From contig JAGBJI010000002.1 of assembly GCA_017934545.1 (NCBI GenBank), positions 271,303 to 335,302 on the forward strand: a DNA stretch of 64,000 nt, given 5' to 3'. This stretch comes from Bacteroidales bacterium. GTDB lineage: Bacteria > Bacteroidota > Bacteroidia > Bacteroidales > P3. The notes under the pieces were generated by a model. That model worked only from the letters and a program-made list of their open reading frames with translations, did not search any database and had not been told where the DNA came from. Below are positions 27,150 through 36,357 of this stretch, piece after piece (the stretch's first letter is position 1; every line of letters starts with the position of its first letter). The translations under genes and the position numbers were made by a program.

Positions 27150-27255
27150 TTTCTGAAAAGAATATCAAAAAAACCTATTTTTTCGGGTGAAAAAAACTGG
27201 TTTTTTGACTGAAAAAACCTATTTTTTTTGAGATTACTTTCGCAAAGGGCAAAAA
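27150..27255. repeat. A/T-tract array with CCTA, CTGG and CCTA cores
   Basis: Units have cores at 27174 (CCTA), 27197 (CTGG) and 27218 (CCTA); spacings are 23 and 21. The left flank TTTTTGCCTTTTCTG and the right flank TTACTTTCGCAAAGGGCAAAAA are roughly inverted. The array lies in the 311-bp gap between divergent lepB and the S41 protease gene; apart from the lepB promoter I see nothing else there. Confidence 0.88.
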
Positions 27256-27352
27256 CGAAAAGCCGCAGGGCTGAAATGTTTTCGCAAAGGGCTGAAAACA
27301 AAAGGCAAAGAAAGAATAAACAAACAATGTAACAAAAAACAAGGATAAGATA

Positions 27353-29113
27353 ATGGTAAAAAGAATTTCACTGACAATTGCGTTATTGGCATTAAGCTTC
27401 GGTGCGTTTGCACAATCGCAGCAGGACAAAACCTCAAGGAAAATGCTTCAGTTGATGTATTTTATTGACAATCTGTATGTAGACACGGTTGATATGCCTG
27501 TCATAACAGAAAAAGGCATGGTTTCAATGCTCAAGGAATTGGACCCGCATTCGGTTTATATACCTCAAAAAGACGTAAAAAAAGCCAACGAACCGTTGCA
27601 GGGCAATATTGAAGGAATAGGGGTGACCTATCAGTTGGTTGACGATACCATACATGTGGTTGATGTAGTGGCTGACGGTCCGAGCGAAAAGGTCGGAATG
27701 CTCCCGGGTGACAGAATAATAAAAGTCAACGACACTGCGGCAACGGGCGACAGCATTAACGCCGATTGGGTTGCCTCTCACCTGCGGGGAAAGAAAGGTT
27801 CTGTGGTTAAGGTTACCGTTGACCGCCGCTCAAAAGGCAATATTGATTTCAGAATAGTAAGGGACAAAATTCCTTTGAACAGCATTGACACTTGGTTTAT
27901 GGTTGATGACCAAATCGGATACATATCCTTGAGGCGTTTTTCGCAGACAAGCGACAGCGAATTCAAAAAAGCCGTTGAAGAATTGACTTCGCAGGGTATG
28001 AAGAAGTTGATTTTTGACTTGCGGAGCAACGGCGGGGGATATTTGGATGCAGCCCAAAAAATAGTTGATGAGTTTATAAGCGATGACAAACTGATAGTAT
28101 ATACGCAGGGTGTGAAATCGCCGCGTCAGGAACTGAAAGCAGGCAAGAAAGGCGTATGGGAAAAAGGCGATTTGGTGATATTGACCGACGAATATACGGC
28201 TTCGGCGTCGGAGATTACCTCCGGTGCGGTGCAGGATTGGGACCGCGGGGTGATAATAGGCCGCAGAACGTTCGGCAAAGGATTGGTTCAGCGTCCTATG
28301 AATATGGTTGACGGCTCGCAGGTGCGGTTGACTACTTCACGTTATTACATTCCGTCAGGTCGTTGCATACAAAAACCTTACGACGACGGCGTTGAGGAGT
28401 ATTACCGTGACTATCAGAAACGTTACCAACACAAAGAAATGGTGTCGGCTGACAGTATATCGTTCCCAGACAGCTTGAAATACAAGACAAACAACGGACG
28501 GACGGTGTACGGCGGCGGAGGAATAATGCCCGACATATTTATACCGATGGATACTTCGCGTGCAAGCGATTATTTTATCAATTTGAGGAGTAAGAATGTT
28601 TTTAACGAGTTTGCGTTGTCGTGGACTGAATTGCACAGAAACGAAATGCTTGCCTCTTATCCGAAGTATGAAGATTTTGATGCGGCATGGGAAAGTCTGC
28701 ATTTGATGAAAGAGTTTGAAGATTATGCCGCATCCAAGGGCGTAAAACCCACGAACATCAAACCGCAATGGATAAACAACATAATAGACGGTTATTTGAA
28801 GCAGATGCAAAACGATTCCCTGCACGAGTATTCCTCATACAGTGCTTATGCAGACTCGCTTCTGACTTCCGGGTGGTTTGCCGACAGCCTTATGCTCAAG
28901 GCTAAAGAGGAAGATTTGAAGCAACAGGAGTATATAAACTCTTCCAATGCTTACATAGAGGCCAATCTGAAGGGAAATATTGCGAGAAACCTTTACGGAA
29001 TAAAGTATTATTACAAAGCAGTTCAGCAAAACGACGAAACGGTTCAACAAGCGGTTAAACTGTTGCGTGATGAAAAACGTTACAAATCTATTTTAAAGAA
29101 ATCAAAACATTAA
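27353..29113 (+). CDS. S41-family C-terminal processing peptidase
   Basis: The 586-residue protein has a signal peptide (MVKRISLTIALLALSFGAFAQ). A PDZ domain spans about residues 85-160 (ASDGPS-like segment, VGMLPGDRIIKVND). The catalytic core follows: LIFDLRSNGGGYLD, TDEYTASASEITSG with the Ser nucleophile, and RTFGKGLVQ with the Lys base 25 residues later. The long C-terminal helical part of about 200 residues is usual in Bacteroidetes tail-specific proteases. It should act on periplasmic proteins from their C-termini. It is a monocistronic unit ending at a perfect palindrome. Confidence 0.93.
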   Translation: MVKRISLTIALLALSFGAFAQSQQDKTSRKMLQLMYFIDNLYVDTVDMPVITEKGMVSMLKELDPHSVYIPQKDVKKANEPLQGNIEGIGVTYQLVDDTIHVVDVVADGPSEKVGMLPGDRIIKVNDTAATGDSINADWVASHLRGKKGSVVKVTVDRRSKGNIDFRIVRDKIPLNSIDTWFMVDDQIGYISLRRFSQTSDSEFKKAVEELTSQGMKKLIFDLRSNGGGYLDAAQKIVDEFISDDKLIVYTQGVKSPRQELKAGKKGVWEKGDLVILTDEYTASASEITSGAVQDWDRGVIIGRRTFGKGLVQRPMNMVDGSQVRLTTSRYYIPSGRCIQKPYDDGVEEYYRDYQKRYQHKEMVSADSISFPDSLKYKTNNGRTVYGGGGIMPDIFIPMDTSRASDYFINLRSKNVFNEFALSWTELHRNEMLASYPKYEDFDAAWESLHLMKEFEDYAASKGVKPTNIKPQWINNIIDGYLKQMQNDSLHEYSSYSAYADSLLTSGWFADSLMLKAKEEDLKQQEYINSSNAYIEANLKGNIARNLYGIKYYYKAVQQNDETVQQAVKLLRDEKRYKSILKKSKH

Positions 29114-29145
29114 AACGCTTGTCTTTAAGCGTATAAACGTTGCAG

Positions 29146-29177
29146 TCAAGTATTAAAACACGTGTTTTAATACTTGA
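29146..29177. terminator. Perfect palindromic terminator between the S41 protease and dnaX
   Basis: TCAAGTATTAAAACAC is followed directly by its exact reverse complement (32 nt in all). It lies between convergent genes, and the stop codon of the dnaX 3' frame (29167-29169, minus strand) is inside it. Confidence 0.8.
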
Positions 29178-29703
29178 TTTCGCATTTAAAGTTGTCTTTT
29201 AACTTTTCTATTGCAGGCGATTGTTTCATAAGAAAGGCGAACTTATCCACAGGGGAATAGATAATGCTTTTGGTAGAATCTGCATCTTGGGTTATTATTT
29301 CAAGTTTCATATGCGGATAATGCGTTCTTTGCATTATGAATTGGGTAAGTTCTTTGCGTACGGAGTCTATTGCCTGTTTGTCTTCCGAGGTCGGCACGGA
29401 CAATTGGGCAATGAAAGGTTCGTCTTTGTAAGTTTGGACTTTTGCTTTTGACAACGCAATGTAGATATTTATCAATCTTTGATTCTCGGTATTGGCAGCG
29501 TTGTTGTCCTGCGTGGTATAATTTTCTTCCTCTGCGTCTTCGCCGCCGTAAGTGTAAGAAGAATCGGCATCGCTTATGTCTTTTGTTTTACCGTGGACTG
29601 ATTCTGCAAAAATGTTTATACTTTTGCGTACTTCGTCCATAGAGAATACAACCGCTTTTTCGGGTTTTACGCTGGCTTTTATAAGTCTGTCGGCTTCACT
29701 CAT
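29167..29703 (-). CDS. dnaX: DnaX C-terminal (tau-specific) segment, reached by -1 frameshift
   Basis: This frame encodes the C-terminal part of the clamp loader tau subunit, not a separate protein. Its last residues (KFAFLMKQSPAIEKLKDNF) match the usual end of Bacteroidetes DnaX, a region that contacts the polymerase. The frame is open, without a stop, all the way back to the A9 run at 29753-29761, where the upstream dnaX frame ends within two codons. A -1 shift at that run joins both frames into a protein of about 606 residues, the normal DnaX length. The ATG at 29703 could in principle start translation independently, but no promoter precedes it. Confidence 0.8.
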   Translation of the reverse strand: MSEADRLIKASVKPEKAVVFSMDEVRKSINIFAESVHGKTKDISDADSSYTYGGEDAEEENYTTQDNNAANTENQRLINIYIALSKAKVQTYKDEPFIAQLSVPTSEDKQAIDSVRKELTQFIMQRTHYPHMKLEIITQDADSTKSIIYSPVDKFAFLMKQSPAIEKLKDNFKCEIKY

Positions 29704-29744
29704 GCTGATTGAGAACGCAGGAGTGAATGTTTGAGGGGTTTGGG

Positions 29745-30986
29745 TTACGGAGTTTTTTTTTCAGCCTGTGTTTGCGGACTGTTTAAATTAGGATTTGTAT
29801 TTACGGGATTTGTGTTTACGGCAGCGGGTTGTGTTTTCGTAGCGGTAGGAGTAGGAGTTTGTGTAATAGGTTTAGGTGCTAATTTGTTCATTATATTGCA
29901 CATTTTCATCAACATCAACTCTACGCACATCCTTTTGTTGTTTGCGTTTCTGTATTCCAATGCCGCCGTGTTTGCAAAGTCAAGTGCGCGCAGCAAAAAC
30001 AACTGCGGCGTCTGTTGGCTTTGGGTTATATACCGTTGTTGTACGTTTTCGGGAGCGTTGAACAACTTTACGGTCTGCGGGTCTTTGCTTACAAGCAGAT
30101 TCCTTAAGTGATTCATCAGCCCGTCGGTGAATATATCGCCCTGAAATCCCTTTGCAAGAACTTCATCAAACAAAAGAAGACAGGCGGATATATCCCTTTG
30201 CAGCATAAAGTCAACAAAACGGAAGAAATAATCGTAATCCAAAATATTCAAGGACTCAATTACCGATTTGTAAGTAAGATTTCCGTTGGTGAAAGCGACC
30301 ATCAAATCAAACATACTCAACGCATCTCTCAATCCTCCGTCGGCTTTTTGGGCTATAATGTCCAATGCTTCTTTTTCAAAACTTATCTTCTCCTGTGCGG
30401 CTATATATTCCAAATGGGCGGAAATGTCACCTGCGGTGATACGGTGGAAATCGAAAATCTGACAACGCGAAAGTATTGTCGGCAAAATCTTGTTTTTCTC
30501 CGTTGTAGCCAAAATAAATTTAACGAACTTCGGAGGTTCTTCCAATGTTTTGAGAAAAGCGTTGAATGCAGAGGTAGACAGCATGTGTACTTCGTCAATT
30601 ATATAGACTTTATACTTACCTGTCATCGGCGGAATGCCTATTTGCTGCACCAAATCCCGCATCTCTTCCACTGTGTTGTGCGAAGCGGCGTCAATTTCTA
30701 TTATATTCATGGAAGCATTGTTGTTAAAACTCGTGCATGATTCGCACTCGTTGCATGCTTCCGTATCGCTTGTTATGTTTGTACAGTTGATTGTTTTGGC
30801 TAAAATGCGGGCGCATGTGGTTTTTCCCACACCCCGCGGACCGCAGAACAGAAATGCCTGTCCCAATTGGCCTGTTGATATGGCGTTTTGCAGCGTTGAA
30901 GTTATGTGTTTCTGCCCTACAACCGACGCAAATGTCGCAGGACGGTATTTTCTGGCGGAAACAATATAAGGAGAATCTACTGGCAT
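29745..30986 (-). CDS. dnaX: DNA polymerase III gamma subunit (short DnaX form)
   Basis: DnaX is the ATPase of the clamp loader. The 413-residue frame contains the full AAA+ module: YRPATFASVVGQ, Walker A GPRGVGKTT near residue 50, a four-Cys zinc site (CTNITSDTEACNECESC), Walker B VYIIDEVHML, sensor 1 LATTE and the SRC motif. Domain III follows, then a Pro/Thr/Asn-rich linker. The frame ends at TAA just after the slippery A9 run, so unshifted translation gives a gamma-like protein without the tau tail. The start overlaps the end of rpoD by 10 bp, so the two are probably cotranscribed and coupled. Confidence 0.93.
   Translation of the reverse strand: MPVDSPYIVSARKYRPATFASVVGQKHITSTLQNAISTGQLGQAFLFCGPRGVGKTTCARILAKTINCTNITSDTEACNECESCTSFNNNASMNIIEIDAASHNTVEEMRDLVQQIGIPPMTGKYKVYIIDEVHMLSTSAFNAFLKTLEEPPKFVKFILATTEKNKILPTILSRCQIFDFHRITAGDISAHLEYIAAQEKISFEKEALDIIAQKADGGLRDALSMFDLMVAFTNGNLTYKSVIESLNILDYDYFFRFVDFMLQRDISACLLLFDEVLAKGFQGDIFTDGLMNHLRNLLVSKDPQTVKLFNAPENVQQRYITQSQQTPQLFLLRALDFANTAALEYRNANNKRMCVELMLMKMCNIMNKLAPKPITQTPTPTATKTQPAAVNTNPVNTNPNLNSPQTQAEKKTP
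29753..29761 (-). promoter_or_regulatory. Slippery A9 run in dnaX (candidate programmed -1 frameshift or transcription slippage)
   Basis: On the coding strand the run reads GCT GAA AAA AAA ACT CCG TAA in the upstream frame. It contains the heptamer A AAA AAA in the correct phase for -1 tandem slippage, and a stop follows two codons later. After a -1 shift the frame continues for 197 codons into the conserved DnaX tail. A weak 7-bp stem (29721-29727 with 29695-29701) lies about 25 nt downstream. Confidence 0.7.
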
Positions 30987-31843
30987 AAATATTTTGTCAG
31001 TTTTTGCGTTTTTTCGTTCTTTCTTAAACGTGAAAGAGCCCTCTCTTTGATTTTGCGGACACGCTCCCTTGTTATGTTGTTACGCTCCGCTATTTCATCA
31101 AGGGTAAGACTGCGTTGGTGTCCTAGGCCGAAATATTGGTAGATGATTCCCCGTTCCTGTTCGTTAAGCGTGGAAAGAACGTCTTTGATGTCGTCGTTAA
31201 GCGATTCTTTCATCACTATGTCGTCGGTATCTTCGGCACTGTTCTGTTCAAGTATGTCTATAAGGCACATTTCTTCGTCCTGCATAAGCGGAGCGTCAAC
31301 ACTCAAGGTATTGGCTCCTGCAATCACGGTTTCCATAAGTTTTTCTTTAGGAACGTCCAATGCGTCTGCCACTTCTTCTTCGGAAGGCGGGCGTTCAAAC
31401 TGTTGTTCCAATCTTGCCCTTTCTTTCTTTACCTTGTTGAGCATGCCTACCTGATGCAACGGAAGACGTACCATACGGCTTTGTTCGGCAATGGCCTGAA
31501 GTATGCTCTGTCTTATCCACCATACGGCAAACGATATAAATTTAAAACCTCTGGTTTCGTCAAATCTTTCTGCTGCCTTGATTAATCCCAAATTGCCTTC
31601 GTTGATTAAATCCTGCAAAGGCAATCCTTGGTTTTGATATTGTTTGGCAACCGAAACAACAAACCTTAAATTGCTGGTAACAAGTTTGTCCAACGCTTCT
31701 TTATCTCCGGCTTTTATTCTCTGTGCCAAAACCACTTCTTCGTCCGCCGTGATTAATTGTTCTTTGCTTATATCTTGTAAGAACTGGTATAAAGAGTTGT
31801 CGTTCCTGTTTGTTATTGATTTTGTTATCTTCAGTTGTCGCAT
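30977..31843 (-). CDS. rpoD: Primary RNA polymerase sigma factor (short Bacteroidetes form)
   Basis: At 288 residues it lacks region 1.1 and the long non-conserved region, as Bacteroidetes primary sigma factors do. It starts MRQLKITKS. Region 2 contains NLRFVVSVAKQYQNQGLPLQDLI and the -10-binding helix FKFISFAVWWIRQSI. Region 3 has RLPLHQ, and region 4.2 has SLTLDEIAERNNITRERVRKI for the upstream element. It should recognise the TTTG/TAnnTTTG promoters seen across the window. A TATTTTTG element (complement of 31870-31877) precedes it. The end overlaps dnaX. Confidence 0.96.
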   Translation of the reverse strand: MRQLKITKSITNRNDNSLYQFLQDISKEQLITADEEVVLAQRIKAGDKEALDKLVTSNLRFVVSVAKQYQNQGLPLQDLINEGNLGLIKAAERFDETRGFKFISFAVWWIRQSILQAIAEQSRMVRLPLHQVGMLNKVKKERARLEQQFERPPSEEEVADALDVPKEKLMETVIAGANTLSVDAPLMQDEEMCLIDILEQNSAEDTDDIVMKESLNDDIKDVLSTLNEQERGIIYQYFGLGHQRSLTLDEIAERNNITRERVRKIKERALSRLRKNEKTQKLTKYLCQ

Positions 31844-31869
31844 AATCGGTTATTATATTTTGTCGTTTG

Positions 31870-31877
31870 CAAAAATA
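31870..31877 (-). promoter_or_regulatory. -7 element of the rpoD-dnaX promoter
   Basis: The minus-strand reading TATTTTTG lies 26 bp upstream of the rpoD start. Confidence 0.5.
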
Positions 31878-32029
31878 GAAACTCTTGTATTTGTGTGCAA
31901 ATGTTCTTATACAAAGTTTTCAACCGTTAAATGTTGATTTCTGTTAAAACGCATTGCCCTCTGTCTTTATTGTAAGGCAAAGAAAATTTCAGAAATGCGG
32001 CTTGTGCGGTTTTAAGCAATGCAGGGCGA

Positions 32030-32150
32030 AATTGTTTTCTGAATCTAAAAATAAAAAACATATGTTTTTGAAAAGAAAAACATATGTTTTTTGATTAAAA
32101 TTCATATGTTTTTTTATAAAAATACATATGTTTTTTAAAATTGGAACAAA
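32030..32150. repeat. 22-bp-phased CATATG palindrome array
   Basis: CATATG cores at 32059, 32081, 32103 and 32125 are exactly 22 bp apart; inner units are joined by GATTAAAATT. The left flank TTTTCTGAATC is the reverse complement of the right flank GATTCAGAAAA seen at 15.3 and 16.1 kb. It lies in the 406-bp gap between divergent rpoD and the HU-like gene, so it is not a terminator for either. Confidence 0.92.
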
Positions 32151-32190
32151 AAAAGCATTCGGCAGGCGGGCGGGCTATCTGAATTTTTTG

Positions 32191-32198
32191 TAATTTTG
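32191..32198 (+). promoter_or_regulatory. -7 element of the HU-like gene promoter
   Basis: TAATTTTG lies 51 bp before the start at 32250. Confidence 0.5.
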
Positions 32199-32249
32199 TA
32201 ACCTCATTTTATAATTATTTATTTAACATTTTTAAAAAACCAAATTATT

Positions 32250-32669
32250 ATGTCTATACAATACATTAAAATCAGACAAAAGTACCTTATTAAAGGTGAG
32301 TTGAAAGAAAAAGTAAGGGCGAGAATTTACCGCCAAGCACCTATGACTTTGGACGAATTGGCACAAAGAGTGTCGCATGCAACCACAATATCACGGCCTG
32401 ATGTGATTGCGGTGCTTTCGGCTATGGAAGAAGAAATATCGGAAGCCGTTTTGTCGGGACGTCCCGTTAAGTTGTCGCATTTGGGTACGTTTTCACCGTC
32501 CATAAAAGCCAAAGCATGTGACAAAGAAAAAGACGTGTTGCCTTCAACGATAAAAGGTTTTTCGTGCAATTACGCTCCGTCGGCGTATATGAAAAAACGT
32601 TTTATGGATGTTGACTATCAGTTGCGGCGGCTGCCCGCAGCGGACGGTGCAAAAAAAGATAAGGATTAA
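32250..32669 (+). CDS. HU/IHF-like DNA-binding protein
   Basis: The 139-residue protein resembles the longer HU-like proteins of Bacteroidetes. The N-terminal part (YIKIRQKYLIKGELKEKVRARIYRQ) replaces the usual HU start. LDELAQRVSHATTISRPDVIAVLSAMEE matches the helical half, and GRPVKLSHLGTFSPSIKAKA the beta-arm half. The C-terminus is basic. It likely binds DNA as a dimer and shapes the chromosome, but sequence specificity is unknown. argS follows after 34 bp in the same direction. Confidence 0.82.
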   Translation: MSIQYIKIRQKYLIKGELKEKVRARIYRQAPMTLDELAQRVSHATTISRPDVIAVLSAMEEEISEAVLSGRPVKLSHLGTFSPSIKAKACDKEKDVLPSTIKGFSCNYAPSAYMKKRFMDVDYQLRRLPAADGAKKDKD

Positions 32670-32703
32670 AACAGATTATACATATATTATATATAGGAGT
32701 GAA

Positions 32704-34497
32704 ATGATAAACACCAAAATAAAACAAGCCGTCGGTTCGGCATTGGAACAATTGTACGGACTGAAAGTTGATACGCAGACAATAGAGTTGCAACCTACAA
32801 AAAAAGAGTTTGAAGGTGACGTAACCTTGGTGGTGTTCCCGTATGTCAAGACTGCAAAGAAAAAACCCGAAGACGTGGCGTTGCAAATAGGTGAGGCGGT
32901 AAAACAAACGGTTGAAGAAGTAGAATCATTTAACGTAATAAAAGGTTTCCTTAACTTTTTGGTTTCGGACAAATATTGGCTGAAATTTTTTAACGACAAT
33001 AAAAATAACGAATCTTACGGTTTGCGTCCTGCGGATGCAGACCGTAAACCCGTTGTAATAGAATATTCTTCGCCCAATACTAACAAGCCTTTGCATTTAG
33101 GCCATATCCGCAACAATCTTTTGGGTTGGAGCGTGGCACAAATACTCAAAGCCAACGGTCAAAACGTGAAAATGGTCAATTTGGTTAACGACAGAGGCAT
33201 ACATATATGCAAAAGCATGGTGGCATGGCAGATGTTCTCCGGCGGCGAAACACCGCAGACATCGTCAATGAAAGGTGACCATTTGGTAGGTAAGTATTAT
33301 GTTTTGTTTGACAAGGAATACAAAAGACAAATAGCCGAATTGACCGCCGCAGGTGCTGACGAGGAAACTGCCAAGCAGCAGGCTCCGATAATGAAACAGG
33401 CTCAACAGATGTTGGTTAAGTGGGAGCAGGGCGACAAAGAAGTAAGGCAGTTATGGGAAACGATGAACGGTTGGGTCTATGAGGGATTTGACCAGACGTA
33501 TAAGCGGTTGGGCATTGGCTTTGACAAGATATACTACGAATCGCAGACCTATAAATTGGGTAAATCGTTGGTTGAACAGGGCTTGGACAAGGGTGTGTTT
33601 TACCGCCGTGACGATGCAAGCGTGTGGTGTGACTTAACCAATGAGGGATTGGACGAGAAACTTCTTTTGCGTAAGGACGGAACGAGCGTTTATATGACCC
33701 AGGATTTGGGAACGGCACTTTTGCGGCACGAGGATTTTAATGCCGAGTCGTTGGTTTACGTTGTGGGCAACGAACAAATATATCACTTCCAAGTTTTGAA
33801 GCATATACTTTCAAAGTTGGGCTTTGAATGGGCGGAAAACATTTACCATCTTTCTTACGGAATGGTGGAACTGCCTAACGGAAAGATGAAATCAAGAGAG
33901 GGAACGGTGGTTGACGCCGACGACCTTATGCAGGATATGTACATGCAGGCAAAAGAAATTTCCGTTCAGCACGGAAAAAACAACGACATCTCACCTGAAG
34001 AAGCCGAAAAACTATACAACACCATAGCATTGGGGGCTTTGAAATATTTTATTCTCAAAGTTGACCCGTCAAAGACCATGTTGTTTGACCCGAAAGAGAG
34101 TATAGATTTCAACGGCAACACAGGACCGTTCATACAATATACTTACGCCAGAATATGTTCAATAGTGCGTAAGGCGGAAGCGGATTTCAACCACAAGGTT
34201 ACGGATTCGGTTTCTATGGATATTGAACTCAATGCAAAAGAAAAAGAGATTATAAAAAATATTTCCGCATTCGCATCCGTTATAAAAGAAGCCGGAAAGA
34301 ATTATTCCCCGTCAATAATTGCAAACTATGCGTATAATCTGGCCAAAAACTTCAACGGATTTTACCAAGAGTGCAGTATATTGAAGCAGGAAGAGGCAAC
34401 AATACGCCATATGCGTGTTTGCTTGGCGTATTTTACGGGTCAGGTGATAAAGACCGCCATGATGTTGCTCGGAATAGACGTTCCGCAGAGAATGTAA
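32704..34497 (+). CDS. argS: Arginyl-tRNA synthetase
   Basis: This class I synthetase charges tRNA-Arg. In 597 residues, the N-terminal tRNA D-loop domain is followed by EYSSPNTNKPLHLGHIRNNL, with the HIGH motif as HLGH. The KMSKS-like loop is MKSREG in GKMKSREGTVVDAD, normal for ArgRS. The C-terminal anticodon domain ends with ASVIKEAGKNYSPSII and AYFTGQVIKTAMMLLGI. The ATG at 32704 gives a standard start and follows the HU gene; upstream in-frame starts would overlap it. clpS follows after 18 bp. Confidence 0.95.
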   Translation: MINTKIKQAVGSALEQLYGLKVDTQTIELQPTKKEFEGDVTLVVFPYVKTAKKKPEDVALQIGEAVKQTVEEVESFNVIKGFLNFLVSDKYWLKFFNDNKNNESYGLRPADADRKPVVIEYSSPNTNKPLHLGHIRNNLLGWSVAQILKANGQNVKMVNLVNDRGIHICKSMVAWQMFSGGETPQTSSMKGDHLVGKYYVLFDKEYKRQIAELTAAGADEETAKQQAPIMKQAQQMLVKWEQGDKEVRQLWETMNGWVYEGFDQTYKRLGIGFDKIYYESQTYKLGKSLVEQGLDKGVFYRRDDASVWCDLTNEGLDEKLLLRKDGTSVYMTQDLGTALLRHEDFNAESLVYVVGNEQIYHFQVLKHILSKLGFEWAENIYHLSYGMVELPNGKMKSREGTVVDADDLMQDMYMQAKEISVQHGKNNDISPEEAEKLYNTIALGALKYFILKVDPSKTMLFDPKESIDFNGNTGPFIQYTYARICSIVRKAEADFNHKVTDSVSMDIELNAKEKEIIKNISAFASVIKEAGKNYSPSIIANYAYNLAKNFNGFYQECSILKQEEATIRHMRVCLAYFTGQVIKTAMMLLGIDVPQRM

Positions 34498-34515
34498 CGG
34501 AAAAATAAAACGGTT

Positions 34516-34794
34516 ATGAATAATCATAAAACACAGGATGAAGGTTACGGTTGTTTGGATTGCGTCAAAGAGGGCGGCAATGAGTTGATTGTCTTCAACG
34601 ACGACGTGCATACGTTTGACTATGTCATAGATTGTTTGATGCAGATATGCAAACTAAACAAGCAACAGGCCGTTTCGTGTACGAATATTATCCATTACAA
34701 AGGACTGTGTGCGGTAAAGCACGGCTCGTTTGACGAATTGTCGCGGATGAGCATTGCATTGGACGAAAAAGAATTGAAAAACGAAATAAGATAA
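34516..34794 (+). CDS. clpS: ATP-dependent Clp protease adaptor ClpS
   Basis: ClpS hands N-degron substrates to ClpAP. The 92-residue protein carries LIVFNDDVHTFDYVIDCL, the conserved NDD..TxxxV substrate pocket, and IIHYKGLCAVKHGSFDEL, matching the family's VHxxGxA segment. A Cys-containing N-terminal tail (GCLDCVKEGG) is less usual. It lies just after argS and before the NfeD gene, all in one direction. Confidence 0.9.
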   Translation: MNNHKTQDEGYGCLDCVKEGGNELIVFNDDVHTFDYVIDCLMQICKLNKQQAVSCTNIIHYKGLCAVKHGSFDELSRMSIALDEKELKNEIR

Positions 34795-34840
34795 TCTTCT
34801 CTTTATAAGAATTAAACACTGACAAAAATAAAATAAGATT

Positions 34841-35308
34841 ATGGAACTGTTAATCATATTGGTGCTTTTGATTTGCGGAATGGCACTTTTGGTGTTGGAA
34901 CTTGTGGTTATACCCGGCACAACCATAGCAGGAATAGGCGGAGTGGCGTTGACAATATGGGGATTTGTGCGTTTGTATGCCCAGTACGGCACAACCGTAG
35001 GTTCGGTTATACTTGCAGCGGATATACTTCTGTGTGTGATTTTGATAATCTACTCTTTGAAGAGCAAGACATGGCGTAAACTTGCACAGAACGAAGAAAT
35101 TGATTCCAAAGTTAATGAAATAAAAACCAAGGTAAGCGTAGGCGATACGGGCAAATCAGTTACCCGTTTGGCACCTATGGGAACTGCTGTGATAAACGGC
35201 GAACAGATGGAAGTGTATGCCGAAACCTCGTTCGTAGACCCCGACACCGAAATAACGGTTCAACAGGTTGAGGGCAACAGAGTGAGGGTTAAACCTGTTA
35301 ATAATTAA
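34841..35308 (+). CDS. NfeD-family membrane protein
   Basis: The 155-residue protein has three hydrophobic segments in its first 75 residues ([50 protein letters not shown]), then a C-terminal OB-fold-like domain: [45 protein letters not shown]. NfeD proteins partner with flotillin-like proteins, and the next gene is exactly that, 19 bp downstream. They are inferred to form a membrane microdomain complex. Confidence 0.92.
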   Translation: MELLIILVLLICGMALLVLELVVIPGTTIAGIGGVALTIWGFVRLYAQYGTTVGSVILAADILLCVILIIYSLKSKTWRKLAQNEEIDSKVNEIKTKVSVGDTGKSVTRLAPMGTAVINGEQMEVYAETSFVDPDTEITVQQVEGNRVRVKPVNN

Positions 35309-35327
35309 TTCAAAAAATATAAAAATT

Positions 35328-36293
35328 ATGATTTACACAACAACAATTACAGTTATAGTAGTATGTTTCGTACTACTGATGGTATTTTTTTACCTTGTGC
35401 CTGTAAGCCAATGGATACAGTGCATATTGAACGGGGTAAGAATTTCTTTGTTGCAACTTGTAGCCATGCGATTGCGAAAAGTGCCGCCGTCAATCATAGT
35501 CAACGCTATGATTAATTCAAAAAAGGCGGGATTGAACTTAAGCAGCGACTTGTTGGAAGCCCACTATTTGGCAGGGGGACATGTTCAAAGAGTGGTGAAT
35601 GCTCTTATCAGTGCAGACAAAGCAAATATACCGTTGGATTTCAAAGCAGCCACTGCCATAGACCTTGCAGGACGCGACGTGTTTGAAGCAGTGCAGATGT
35701 CGGTTAATCCAAAGGTGATAGACACTCCTAACGTTGCGGCGGTAGCCAAGAACGGTATTCAGTTGATAGTAAAAGCCAGAGTGACGGTAAGGGCAAATAT
35801 CAACCAATTGGTAGGAGGTGCAGGCGAGGAAACAGTGTTGGCAAGAGTCGGCGAGGGTATCGTTACCTCAATAGGCAGTGCCGAGAGTCACGCTTTTGTT
35901 TTGGAAAACCCTGATTCTATTTCCAAGGTAGTGCTTTCAAAAGGTTTGGATGCAGGAACGGCATTTGAAATCCTTTCCATAGATATTGCCGACATTGATG
36001 TAGGAAAGAATATAGGTGCAGAGTTGCAGATGGACCAAGCCAATGCGGACAAAAACATTGCACAGGCAAAAGCCGAAGAAAGACGTTCAATGGCTGTTGC
36101 GGCAGAACAGGAAATGAAAGCCGAAGCACAAAAGATGCGTGCCAAAGTTATTGAAGCCGAAGCCGAAGTTCCTCTTGCAATGGCGGAAGCATTTCGTAAC
36201 GGCAATTTAGGAATAATGGATTATTACAAAATGAAGAATATTCAGGCCGATACGGATATGAGAGAGGCCATCTCAAAAGACCCTAAAATGTAA
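35328..36293 (+). CDS. floA: Flotillin-like protein FloA
   Basis: The 321-residue SPFH protein has an N-terminal membrane helix ([19 protein letters not shown]). The SPFH region includes [24 protein letters not shown] and [20 protein letters not shown]. Then comes an Ala/Glu-rich helical repeat ([20 protein letters not shown]) that drives oligomer formation. It would organise membrane microdomains with the NfeD protein encoded just before it. Two hairpins follow the stop. Confidence 0.95.
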   Translation: MIYTTTITVIVVCFVLLMVFFYLVPVSQWIQCILNGVRISLLQLVAMRLRKVPPSIIVNAMINSKKAGLNLSSDLLEAHYLAGGHVQRVVNALISADKANIPLDFKAATAIDLAGRDVFEAVQMSVNPKVIDTPNVAAVAKNGIQLIVKARVTVRANINQLVGGAGEETVLARVGEGIVTSIGSAESHAFVLENPDSISKVVLSKGLDAGTAFEILSIDIADIDVGKNIGAELQMDQANADKNIAQAKAEERRSMAVAAEQEMKAEAQKMRAKVIEAEAEVPLAMAEAFRNGNLGIMDYYKMKNIQADTDMREAISKDPKM

Positions 36294-36314
36294 TTATCTG
36301 TAACATAGCAAAAA

Positions 36315-36350
36315 TAAAACGGCGTTCTACTGACAGTGAAACGCCGTTTT
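36315..36350 (+). terminator. Terminator after floA
   Basis: AAAACGGCGTT and AACGCCGTTTT form a stem with a loop of about 12 nt, followed by ATTTTATT. Confidence 0.88.
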
Positions 36351-36357
36351 ATTTTAT

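Noticed and set aside
29167-29703. Independent hypothetical gene starting at 29703
   Set aside because: The frame is open upstream to the A9 run and its C-terminus matches the end of DnaX; it has no promoter of its own.
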